From assembly GCA_021831785.1 (NCBI GenBank), contig JAKBMB010000007.1:62001-126000 (forward strand): DNA of 64,000 nt, read 5' to 3'. Position numbers and translations under genes: made by a program. Within the stretch, counting starts at the first letter, position 1. Each line of letters opens with the position of its first letter. Origin of the DNA: Deltaproteobacteria bacterium (GTDB lineage: Bacteria > Desulfobacterota > Binatia > Binatales > Binataceae). Under the pieces are notes generated by a model. It saw only the letters and a list, made by a program, of their open reading frames with translations. It made no database searches and had not been told where the DNA came from. This document shows positions 42,830 to 50,701 of the stretch, piece after piece.

Positions 42830-43513
42830 GCTGCTGAATGACCTCCTTACTGAGTGACATTGGGCCGTTGCGCCAGTTCGTCCTTGCAAGCGCTGAGACG
42901 CGCTTCATGGCATCGTTAAGGCTGACTCGAATTGTTTCTTGCGAGTGGCCTGAGCATAAGAGGCAAGACCCTCAAATAAGCAATATGAAAGCAACTTTTA
43001 GGCCAGTTGCTCGAGACCATGCAGCGCAGGATTAGTAGACCTTCTTCGCGCACCGATGGGTCATCTACGGGACACCGTGGGGCATCGATTCCTCGGTCAG
43101 CGACCACGGTCCTCCGACCGCCAGCCGAGACCTGGATCAACTCGCCGGCGCCGGCCACTTTCGAGGTCGCTTGCTCGCCTATCAGCGGAAACCAACTGTC
43201 TCAATTTCGTTGACGCACTCCACTGCAAGGGCAGCGCGCGCAACAGCTTCTCCAGCGTGAGCGGCAGCCCCCAGCCGGCCGCGTAGAGCCGCGTCGAGTT
43301 GATCAAAGCTCGCACTCAACTCCTTCGGCGCCGCATCCGTCATCGTACGGAGCGCCCGCAAAGACTGGTCCCGAGGGATTCGCCGTCCCGCCGAAATGTG
43401 GCTGAACATCGAAGACTGCTGGTGGTCCGTTCCCCGCATCCCCTTCCTTCTCACGCGAGGATGACCGCAATCCTGCTGCACAATCAATCGAGAAACGAGG
43501 TTTTTTCCGCAAC
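42830..43513. other. Regulatory gap between Rrf2 gene and nos operon
   Basis: This gap of about 680 bases must hold the nos promoter. I see no FNR/NNR box of the TTGAT-N4-ATCAA kind and no clear NsrR palindrome. A minus-strand ORF at 43182-43343 could encode a 53-residue acidic/Ala-rich peptide (MTDAAPKELSASFDQLDAAL...), but it lacks a Shine-Dalgarno site, so I do not call it a gene. Confidence 0.4.
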
Positions 43514-43936
43514 TTACTGGGCAAACCTACCGGGCAACTTCGCCACCGCCGCCAACGAAAGCCGGTCCAGCGCTTCGACCAACACCGGGCGAGTCCGCTT
43601 CCACACTTCGTGCAAAACACAGGGATGCGAGTCCGAACATCGATTGCTCCAGAACACGCAGCGCTCGAACAGGTCCGGGCCGTCGATTGCCTCCACGATC
43701 TGGCGCACTGATATTTCGCCCGGCGGTCTGGCCAGCGCGTAGCCGCGCTCCTTGCCGCCCTGGAGCGAACACAGGATTCGGTGGCGTACCAGCTTATGCA
43801 AGATTTTCGGGACAAACGATTCAGGCAGCCCTGCGGCCTGCGCTAACTGGCGCGCATGAAGAAATACCTCGGGCGGCGCTTTGGCCAACTCGGCCGCGGC
43901 CGCCAGCGCGTAGCTGCTTTCTCTGGATAGCTTCAC
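43514..43936 (-). CDS. Rrf2 family regulator with three Fe-S-type cysteines (NsrR/IscR-like)
   Basis: The 140-residue protein has the Rrf2 winged helix (MKLSRESSYALAAAAELAK, QLAQAAGLPESFVPKILHKLV, the wing GKERGYALARPPGEISV) and a dimerisation helix. Three cysteines in ERCVFWSNRCSDSHPCVLH, spaced C-x6-C-x5-C, sit where IscR and NsrR bind their iron-sulfur cluster. NsrR-type members sense nitric oxide. The gene begins 32 bases after the second heme-copper subunit I and lies upstream of the cytochrome c-nosZ genes, so control of either by NO is plausible. The sensed signal is not proven by sequence. Confidence 0.9.
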   Translation of the reverse strand: MKLSRESSYALAAAAELAKAPPEVFLHARQLAQAAGLPESFVPKILHKLVRHRILCSLQGGKERGYALARPPGEISVRQIVEAIDGPDLFERCVFWSNRCSDSHPCVLHEVWKRTRPVLVEALDRLSLAAVAKLPGRFAQ

Positions 43937-43968
43937 CCAAGCTTACGAGTCCTGCCGCTCCTGCGGGT

Positions 43969-45687
43969 TCAGTGCACCGGCCAGACGTGTCCCAGGAAGA
44001 ACATGTTAACCGCGACAACGACAAAGAAAAACAGCAGAAAAACGTTCACCAGCACCACGGTGCCGGGAACACCATGGCCTAAGGCGGCTAGTCCGGGCGG
44101 GGAACTTGCCACTGGCACTAGCGGCTGCTGCGAGGCCGGGATCCGTTCGCCCCACAGCAAGGTCGCCACAGCAATGCCGACGTAAAGGGCGCCACCGACC
44201 AGTGCTAGCACGGCCCCGACGCCAGCGATGTCCAGCGCGAGGTAGGCACCGGTAGGGAAGTGCACCGCCACCGGCGAGCCCTGATAGGCGATGCTCGCGA
44301 CTCGTCTGGGCACCCCGTAGGCAGCCCCGGCGTTCATCATGCCGATTCCGAGCAAGGCCACGCCCACTCCGTACAGGTAGGGCTGGATAATGGCCAGCCG
44401 CCAGCCCACCACCTTCCTGCGAACGACCAGTGGAAGCAGGTAATAGGTCAGGGCCATGAACGCCAGCGTGGTGCCGCCGACCACCGTTGCGTGAAAGTGG
44501 CCCGGGATGGCCAGTGTGTTGTGGTGTAGGATGCTGACCGGCCCGTGACCGAAGGCCACCCCGGTGGTGCCGCCGAGAAATCCGAAGATCAGGAGCGACA
44601 GCGCCGACCCCGAGAATCCCGGCTCTTTCCAGGGAGCTTTTCTGAGCCATTCGAACCAGCCCCGGGTGTAGCCCTTGGCACGCTGCGCGACCTCCACCGC
44701 GGCCGGAATCGAGAAGGCGTGGATCATGCTCCCTAGGACCGCAGAGTACATGGCGTAGCTCGTGTTCCAGTACTTAAAGGAACGCGACAGGCCCGGGTCG
44801 ACCAGCAGGTGATGAACCGAGCCGAGCTGGATGGTCAGGATGTAGAGCAGAAACGCGAACCGGCTAAGCTTCTCGTTTAACGGCTTGGCACCCACCGTCA
44901 TGTATGCCAGCAGGTACCACACCGACACCATCGCCGCCAGGTTGACCTGCTGCGTGCCGTGACCCAGAAGCCAGATCGTGAGCCGATAGGTCTCAGGATC
45001 CTCGTGCATCAGCCCGAACGACCACAGCAAGGCGGGCACAAAGGTAAATACCCCGCCAAGAAGAGAGCTGACCGCAAGGATGGCGGCGGTGGCAAGGCCG
45101 AAGGTGACCAGCGGCACCGAGCCGCGATAGCGACCCTCGGCTTTGGCTACAACCAGCGTGGCGAAGAATATGCAGCAGGCCAGAAACGCCCCGACCGCGA
45201 ACAGGTCGTAACTCAGGTAAAAGCTCGGCGGCGCTTGCATGGGAGCGTACGCGTCCCACATTACGTCAGCACGTCCCGAGAAGACCACCACGTCTCCCAA
45301 GACCGCCCCGGCCAGCATCAGGGCATAGGCCACCCAGGCCAACTTGGGAGTCACCAGTCGGGCATTGAGCACGATCGCGCTCCCGAAATAAAGGCCAGCG
45401 ACCTCAAAGAAGATGATCCAGTAGATCAGCATGTTCATGCCGTGAGCTGTGAGGAACCGGTAATACAGTTCCGGGTTGCCCGAAAGCAGGCCCACCGCCG
45501 GCCATCGGGTCAAGCCCACGAACAGCGCCATGATCCCCCCGATCAGCAAGAAGACCACCGCGGTCACGGCGTTTACCGTGATCAGCCGCTCGGCGGCGAG
45601 GTCGACCCGCAACCCGGTCACCTGGCAGATACGCGACTCGAACTCGACCGGACGCCTAATAGCGACGGCTGCGGCTCCGGATGCCAT
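43969..45687 (-). CDS. Heme-copper oxidoreductase subunit I with Tyr-to-Gln change (second set)
   Basis: The roughly 572-residue protein has at least thirteen membrane helices. Metal ligands are intact: TAHGMNMLIYW (low-spin heme His), GHGTQQVN (first CuB His), GSVHHLLVDP (CuB His pair), and HHNTLAIPGHFHAT (heme irons). At the position of the cross-linked Tyr, four residues after the first CuB His, it has Gln (codon 44947-44949). The fold is nearest the B family, but the missing Tyr argues against oxygen reduction and for NO reductase-type chemistry. The ATG at 45687 has AAGGAG eight bases upstream and starts four bases after the subunit II stop. Confidence 0.88.
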   Translation of the reverse strand: MASGAAAVAIRRPVEFESRICQVTGLRVDLAAERLITVNAVTAVVFLLIGGIMALFVGLTRWPAVGLLSGNPELYYRFLTAHGMNMLIYWIIFFEVAGLYFGSAIVLNARLVTPKLAWVAYALMLAGAVLGDVVVFSGRADVMWDAYAPMQAPPSFYLSYDLFAVGAFLACCIFFATLVVAKAEGRYRGSVPLVTFGLATAAILAVSSLLGGVFTFVPALLWSFGLMHEDPETYRLTIWLLGHGTQQVNLAAMVSVWYLLAYMTVGAKPLNEKLSRFAFLLYILTIQLGSVHHLLVDPGLSRSFKYWNTSYAMYSAVLGSMIHAFSIPAAVEVAQRAKGYTRGWFEWLRKAPWKEPGFSGSALSLLIFGFLGGTTGVAFGHGPVSILHHNTLAIPGHFHATVVGGTTLAFMALTYYLLPLVVRRKVVGWRLAIIQPYLYGVGVALLGIGMMNAGAAYGVPRRVASIAYQGSPVAVHFPTGAYLALDIAGVGAVLALVGGALYVGIAVATLLWGERIPASQQPLVPVASSPPGLAALGHGVPGTVVLVNVFLLFFFVVVAVNMFFLGHVWPVH

Positions 45688-45691
45688 GTGC

Positions 45692-46219
45692 TCACTCCTT
45701 GACAATAACGCGGCCGGCCATGAGATGATGGCCGACGCCGCAGTATTGGTTGCAGAGAATCGTGTAGACGCCGGCCTCAGTCGGGGTGAGCGTGAGAAGG
45801 CTGGCGTAGCCGGGCACCACCTGGAAGTTCATATTGACCGGTTGCAGCGAGAGGCCATGCTGGACATCCGTGGCGGAGAGGTAAATGTGATAGGTCTCCC
45901 CCTTCTTCAGCTCGAGGATCGGTGACCACTGGAAGCGCTGCGCGATCAGATAGGCGCTTGCTCCGGCAGGTGGACGAACCACGGGAATACCCTTGTAGGT
46001 GCCGACTTGGTAGCGCCGGATGAAGTCCTGCGCCACCCGGGCGAACTCTTCAGGAGAGATACGGTAGGATATCTCCGGATTGTCTGCCGCCCCGTAAGCG
46101 TGCCAAATCGGCATGCTCACGGATAGCAGCAACAAGAAGCTGACGCCGGTTACCACCCACACTCGCTCCGCCCTGCTCAGCGGCTTCCACCATATGCGCT
46201 CCGGAGCGGCGATAGGCAT
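45692..46219 (-). CDS. CuA-containing subunit II (ba3-like), second set
   Basis: The 175-residue protein has one N-terminal membrane helix (VWVVTGVSFLLLLSVSMPIW) and a periplasmic CuA cupredoxin domain. The ligands are complete: His in TDVQHGL, and CNQYCGVGHHLM with Cys, Cys, His and Met. CNQYCG is exactly the form found in Thermus ba3 oxidase, where Gln replaces the usual Glu. I prefer the ATG at 46219, with AGAGG upstream, over the Met at 46267. It lies between a blue copper protein gene and subunit I in one operon. Confidence 0.92.
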   Translation of the reverse strand: MPIAAPERIWWKPLSRAERVWVVTGVSFLLLLSVSMPIWHAYGAADNPEISYRISPEEFARVAQDFIRRYQVGTYKGIPVVRPPAGASAYLIAQRFQWSPILELKKGETYHIYLSATDVQHGLSLQPVNMNFQVVPGYASLLTLTPTEAGVYTILCNQYCGVGHHLMAGRVIVKE

Positions 46220-46293
46220 TTTCTCTTTTACCTCTCTTCGGCTGACCCACGCTGCGCGGCCCGGCAAAGGTTCGCTTGTACCCGGTCGCTCAT

Positions 46294-47001
46294 CTATTTG
46301 GCGACGACCGTCGGCTTGATGGACACCGACTCAGAGACCTCAAGAATCCCGTACATCCCTGCCAAGGCGTGGCCGGGAACCCCGCAGATCAGTAGGTACC
46401 TGCCCGGCCTGTTCGCCGTAAATCGGGCCCCGGCCGACTGACCGGGTGGCGTGCCTGCCAGCGGACTCGGCGTTTGGGCACCGGAAAATGCCGGCTGGGC
46501 AAGCGCGGTCAACGGGGGCGTGACCGCATAGGGAATAATCTGAACGCTGTGCGGGGTATTGCCCCGGTTGACCAGAGTCAGTTCCACCTCTGCTCCCACG
46601 GGGACGGTGATGACCGGATGCCCTTTGGTTCCGCCATTGAAATTGAAGCCGGCGTTGGCCTGGTCTTCACTGGCCACCAGTTTGAAGGCCGCACTTGCCG
46701 ATCCTGTAGCTCGAACCGGGACCTCAGCGGGCGCGTTGGGCACCGCAGGCCCGGTGGCCGCCTGCGCCCGCGTGGCTGCTTGAACCTGGCTAGCCGTCTG
46801 CGCCGGGGCGCCGATCAGCTCGGGGAACGGGGGGGTGCCGGAAATGTTCAAAAGGCCCCAGACTATGTAAAAGCCCACGGCGATGGTGACGTTGAGGCCA
46901 AGCAAAAGGAAGATATCGTCCAGCAGGAGCTGGCCGTAGGGTATGGGGCCGGAGCCTGAGCGTTCGCCGCCCTGGTCTTCGGCGGGCGCGTCCTTGTTCA
47001 T
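46294..47001 (-). CDS. Membrane-anchored sulfocyanin-like blue copper protein
   Basis: The 235-residue protein has a membrane helix at about residues 29-50 (IFLLLGLNVTIAVGFYIVWG), an Ala/Pro/Gln-rich linker, then a cupredoxin domain. The type 1 copper ligands are visible: His in NRGNTPHSVQI, and Cys, His and Met in LLICGVPGHALAGM. The start of the domain (FNFNGGTKGHPVITVPVGAEVEL) resembles archaeal sulfocyanin. It is the first gene of the second heme-copper set and is the obvious membrane-bound electron donor to the CuA subunit encoded next. Confidence 0.85.
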   Translation of the reverse strand: MNKDAPAEDQGGERSGSGPIPYGQLLLDDIFLLLGLNVTIAVGFYIVWGLLNISGTPPFPELIGAPAQTASQVQAATRAQAATGPAVPNAPAEVPVRATGSASAAFKLVASEDQANAGFNFNGGTKGHPVITVPVGAEVELTLVNRGNTPHSVQIIPYAVTPPLTALAQPAFSGAQTPSPLAGTPPGQSAGARFTANRPGRYLLICGVPGHALAGMYGILEVSESVSIKPTVVAK

Positions 47002-47336
47002 GAGGCAAACTCTCTAAAAAGACCGATTAACTCTTTTTAACCCCTGCTGTCAAGAGCGGCACGGCTTGGTCACGCCGGGGCATAGCCGGGTCTTACGTCT
47101 TGCATGAGGCCGGGTCGGAACGGCGGTTCCAATTCTGCTCCGCTGTAAGCGCGCCAACCCTTCACGGGCCGCTTCGCTGTGTCACGCTCGCAGGCTCCGC
47201 GCCCGGCGAGTCGGGATCTCGCGCAACCTGCGCGGCGTCGACCGATGGGATGCACCCAGCCCGTTTCCTGAAACGGTTTCGCAATGGCCAGAATGGCAAC
47301 TTTGATCATCACGCAAGATAACGGGAGGGTCCGAGG
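47002..47336. other. Intergenic region upstream of the second heme-copper operon
   Basis: This 335-base gap should hold the promoter of the sulfocyanin operon. An AT-rich patch at 47015-47042 (CTAAAAAGACCGATTAACTC) is the best place for it, but no clear hexamer pair is seen. Confidence 0.35.
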
Positions 47337-47390
47337 ATGGAAGTTACAACGATCGGGATCGATGTGGCAAAGGGAACGGGTCGCGAGGAA
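47337..47390 (+). pseudogene. IS110-family transposase N-terminal remnant
   Basis: An ATG with GGGAGGG upstream begins MEVTTIGIDVAKG, which is the start of IS110 transposases (the DEDD catalytic domain opens with this strand and its first Asp). After these 13 residues the similarity stops and the frame reads as random sequence. Only the 5' end of the gene therefore survives. Confidence 0.65.
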
Positions 47391-47602
47391 CGCTGGCCCA
47401 TGAACCCGGGCTTTTCACTGCCCAACCGGACTAGCAATCGGGTGACCCTCAACGTGCGAGGCACGACGAGTCGAACCGCAGCATCCCGCCGATTCTGTCC
47501 AAGGGCCGGCGAACCATCGCGCCCGGAAAATCCCGGAGCTCAAACGTTGTCCTTCGTGGAGCTTACGGCTCGAAAAGGTGGGCAAAAATTGCGCTTACTT
47601 TA

Positions 47603-47835
47603 TTATGCTAAGCTGTTGCTGCTCCCGGCGACGGCTTCAATTCGCTTGACGATATCGAGCCATAACGTGGCGCTCTGGACCTCGGTGAAGCCGGCCGCAC
47701 GGACAGCCGCCTCGGTTTCGCGATCAAGCCTCGCGCCGCACACGTGATAGAGCAGCGGTGAGAGCCGCCTGACATACCATCCGAGCCAGCGCCGCTGCGG
47801 CGGGACCCGTTCCAGCAGGAAGTAGTCGGCCGGCT
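47603..47835 (-). pseudogene. SAM-dependent methyltransferase, C-terminal fragment
   Basis: On the minus strand one frame reads through about 77 codons to a TAA. It gives ADYFLLERVPPQRRWLGWY, then VRRLSPLLYHVCGARLDRET, EAAVRAAGFTEVQSATLWLD and VKRIEAVA. The pattern of an L-x-x-L-Y-H segment followed by AAGF and a final beta hairpin is typical of the end of class I methyltransferases of the UbiE type. No start or SAM-binding GxGxG is present, because the upstream part is replaced by the transposase remnant. It is a truncated gene. Confidence 0.6.
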
Positions 47836-47838
47836 GGA

Positions 47839-48243
47839 CGCAGGACGCGGCGAACCGCGCGCAACGCCTGGATGATTACCTGCGCGAGGTCGGTCTAGGC
47901 TGGGTGCTCAGGCTCAGCGCCGTGCTGGGGGAGATGGATTTTTCGGCGCTGAGCGGTGGTTATCGAGCAAGCGGGCGCAAGGCGTTTCATCCGCGCACGC
48001 TTTTGGGACTTATCGTCTATGGGATTTTAATCCGGGGCAGTGGTCGTTGCGCGAGTTGGAAGGGCTGGCGCGGCGCTGACGGCCGGTGATGGCACGATGA
48101 TCGATGCGGCGGCCAGCCGTTTTCGACTGTTGCAGACGGGGGCGGCTGAGCAAGCGGCGCGAGAGTTGCGGGCGCAGGCTGCGGCGGCGCCCGACGACGC
48201 CAAGGTTAAACGCGAGGCGGAGCTAGCTCTGAAGCGAAAATAA
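47839..48243 (+). mobile_element. Decayed IS1182/IS5-like transposase remnant
   Basis: The first piece reads GQDAANRAQRLDDYLREVG and, after LSGGYRASGRKAFHPRTLLGLIVYGILIRG, shifts frame to QWSLRELEGLARR and a stop. In intact IS1182 transposases the same order is HPRMLLKLLIYG then S-x-RELE. A second piece (48082-48240) reads DGTMIDAAASRFRLL and a charged helix, which in the intact protein lies well downstream. There is therefore a frameshift plus an internal deletion, and no catalytic core remains. Confidence 0.7.
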
Positions 48244-48390
48244 CTTCATCGATGAAGACTCGGAAGTCCGCGCCCTATGCCTGCGGCATGCTCCAAAGGC
48301 AGAGGACCGGCTTGCGGGTTTTTGGTGCGTTGGAGGTTGTCCGGTCCGCGGGCCTCGGTGGCGCGGGCGGCCCTGCCCGCGCTGGGCACG

Positions 48391-48414
48391 GGCGGGCACC
48401 GCGGCCCGCCCCAC
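48391..48414 (-). repeat. REP-like GC-rich repeat copy
   Basis: Read on the minus strand this is GTGGGGCGGGCCGCGGTGCC plus CGCC. It differs by one base from the two direct copies at 57884-57907 and 57923-57946. It lies between the transposase remnant and the convergent rdgB gene. Confidence 0.7.
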
Positions 48415-48494
48415 TAAGATTTATTTCGGTTCAGGGCTAGCCAGCGTGGCGGCCAAACTGGGCGCCGAGCGGCTGGCGTGCCGGCGCAGCGCGC

Positions 48495-49124
48495 CTACGT
48501 AGCCCGCAGGATTTCGAACAGAAAGGGGCGCGCGCGCTCGAGCGCTGCTTTGCGCTGACTCACCGACGCGGCCTGCCGGTCGTCGAGTTGGGCGTAAAAG
48601 CAGCCGCGTTCAGGTAGATACAGGAGCGCCCGATACGGGAAACCCGCGCGAAAGCTGGGGTAGGCGTGGCGCGCGATGATGCCCTCGAGCGCGGTCTCGA
48701 CCACCGCCTCGTGTTCCTTCCCTTCGGCTTTGTAGGCGAGGGCCACGGCGACCTTAAGCCGCGCCGTTCGCCGCTCGTCCTCGACTCCCGCCATCCGGCG
48801 CAGCACCTCGGCAATCAACTCCTGGTCGCTGGTCTCGCGGCCGTCAAGCCAGCGATGCGAACGCACGCCGGGCTCGCCGCCCAGCGCGTCGATCTCGAGT
48901 CCGCCATCATCGGCCAAGGTCGCAAATCCGCTAAGCCGGCGGTAAAAGCGCGCCTTGATCAGCGCGTTCTCCGCAAAATTCGCACCGCTCTCTTGAGGCG
49001 CGACCTCAAGGCCGGCGTCAGCGAGCGAAATCAAGATAAATGGATAATCGGCCAGCAGCAGCCGATACTCGCCTAGCTTGGCGCGATTGGTCGTCGCGAT
49101 TAGAAGGCGGAGAGGGCTCGTCAT
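48495..49124 (-). CDS. rdgB: RdgB/HAM1 family non-canonical purine NTP pyrophosphatase
   Basis: The 209-residue protein has the Ham1/RdgB motifs: LLIATTNRAKLGEYRLLL at the N-terminus, GANFAENALIKARF, and the catalytic loop LADDGGLEIDALGGEPGVRSHRW, where most members have ADDSGL. It removes ITP, XTP and dITP from the nucleotide pool. The C-terminal half has a Tyr/Phe-rich segment in place of the standard SxAEM motif, so it is a divergent member. It is followed upstream on the same strand by ddl. Confidence 0.85.
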   Translation of the reverse strand: MTSPLRLLIATTNRAKLGEYRLLLADYPFILISLADAGLEVAPQESGANFAENALIKARFYRRLSGFATLADDGGLEIDALGGEPGVRSHRWLDGRETSDQELIAEVLRRMAGVEDERRTARLKVAVALAYKAEGKEHEAVVETALEGIIARHAYPSFRAGFPYRALLYLPERGCFYAQLDDRQAASVSQRKAALERARPFLFEILRAT

Positions 49125-49179
49125 AAGAAATCCACGGCAAGCGGGCCGCGCGCGTCGCCCTCGCGCTGCCCTTGCGGCC

Positions 49180-50334
49180 TCAGGCCGGCGTCTTGGCCCG
49201 GTAAGTGAAGCTCAGCGCTCGGCGCTCGGCGTGCTCCTCGAGCGCGAGCTCGATCAGTCGGTCCACGAGCTTCGACATCGGTATACCGGCCGCTGCCCAC
49301 AGCTTGGGGTACATGCTGATCTCGGTAAAGCCCGGAATGGTGTTGACCTCGTTCACGACAATCTCGCTTAGGTCTTCACGCGCCAGAAAGTCGACCCGCG
49401 CCATTCCGCGTAGGTCAAGCGCGATGAACGCCGCTTGCGCCATCGCGCGAATCCGCTGCGCTGTCGCGGCCGGAAGCGGGGCGGGAATCATGAGCCTAGC
49501 GCCCCTGGGATCGACGTATTTAGACTCGTAGCTGTAAAACGCATGACCGCGTTCGACCATGATCTCGCCCGGACCGGCGACTTCCGGCTGGCGGTTGCCG
49601 AGCACGGCGCATTCCAGCTCGCGGCCCTCGCACGCGGCCTCGATGAGAATCTTGCGATCGTAGCGCAAAGCGTCGAGAATCGCCGGCTCAAGCTCTTGCG
49701 GTCCGCAGACGCGGCTTACGCCGATCGAAGAACCGAGGCAACTGGGTTTGACGTAGAGCGGATAGGCCAACTCGCCGGCCAACTTGAGTGCCTGCGCGCG
49801 ATTTTCCTCGAAGCCCACCTTGGTCAGCACAGCGAACCTGGTGACCGGGATGCCCGCCTCGCGCATCAAGCGCTTCTGCGCATCTTTGCTCATCCCCAGT
49901 GCCGAGCCGAGCACACCCGAGCCCACGTAGGGAACGCCGGCCAACTCAAACAGCCCCTGCACGGTGCCATCCTCGCCATAGGTGCCGTGCAAAATGGGAA
50001 AGACGACATCGACCTGCTCGCCCGCCGCGAGCTTGAGCCTGTGCGCACCGTTCTCGGCGCCGGCCCTGCATAGCGCTCCCTGCGCCAGCGGATACGGCAG
50101 TAGCGCGGCGAGGACGCCGCCCGCGTCGAGCTCCGCCAGACGCCCGGCCGCGTCGGCTAATGCCGAAAGCGCGTCCTCGCGCAAAAACCAGTGCCCGTCG
50201 CGGTCGATGCCGATCGGTACGATCTCGTAGCGTGCGGGGTCCATCGCGGACATCACCGCGAGCGCCGAGCGCAGCGAGATTTCGTGCTCTCCCGAACGCC
50301 CGCCGAATAAGACGGCCACTCTAAGCTTTGGCAT
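49180..50334 (-). CDS. ddl: D-alanine--D-alanine ligase
   Basis: Ddl makes D-Ala-D-Ala for peptidoglycan in the cytoplasm. The roughly 384-residue protein has the N-terminal VLFGGRSGEHEISLRSA, PILHGTYGEDGTVQGLFEL, the ATP-grasp segment LYVKPSCLGSSIGVSRV, EAACEGRELECAVLG, and the C-terminal metal site MARVDFLAREDLSEIVVNEVNTIPGFTEISMYP. The length and the inserted region after ALLPYPL fit the longer Ddl class. I start at the ATG at 50334. The frame is open to 50394, but the first 20 residues are not conserved. No ribosome site is clear. Confidence 0.95.
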   Translation of the reverse strand: MPKLRVAVLFGGRSGEHEISLRSALAVMSAMDPARYEIVPIGIDRDGHWFLREDALSALADAAGRLAELDAGGVLAALLPYPLAQGALCRAGAENGAHRLKLAAGEQVDVVFPILHGTYGEDGTVQGLFELAGVPYVGSGVLGSALGMSKDAQKRLMREAGIPVTRFAVLTKVGFEENRAQALKLAGELAYPLYVKPSCLGSSIGVSRVCGPQELEPAILDALRYDRKILIEAACEGRELECAVLGNRQPEVAGPGEIMVERGHAFYSYESKYVDPRGARLMIPAPLPAATAQRIRAMAQAAFIALDLRGMARVDFLAREDLSEIVVNEVNTIPGFTEISMYPKLWAAAGIPMSKLVDRLIELALEEHAERRALSFTYRAKTPA

Positions 50335-50701
50335 GACCGTACGGCGAGGGTTGCGCCCGGTTAATCGGGACAGACTCTTGCAAGGCGGACTCATGCAGCG
50401 CCGTCGCCAGCGTCATCGAGCCGACTCGCGCGGCCTCGGTTACCGTCAGCGACCGATACCGGTAGAATGAGCTACAGAGCTTTCGGCAAGGCCGCAGCGC
50501 TACGCGGCGGCCGGTCCAGCGTCCGCCGCCGCGCGGACAAACTGCTCGCAGGGAACTATATTGCGCGCGGGCACCGGCAGCGCTGCCGGGGTCTCCGAAT
50601 GCGCGGCAGAGCATTGCGAGCTCGCGGTCGAAAAGGTTCCGTGCTAGACGCGACTCCGGCATCGTCGGCAGCTTTATCAGCGGTTGCCCGCGAACCTCGG
50701 C

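Noticed and set aside
43303-43815. 170-codon minus-strand ORF overlapping the Rrf2 gene
   Set aside because: It lies in another frame of the clearly coding Rrf2 gene and is Arg/Ser/Cys-rich.
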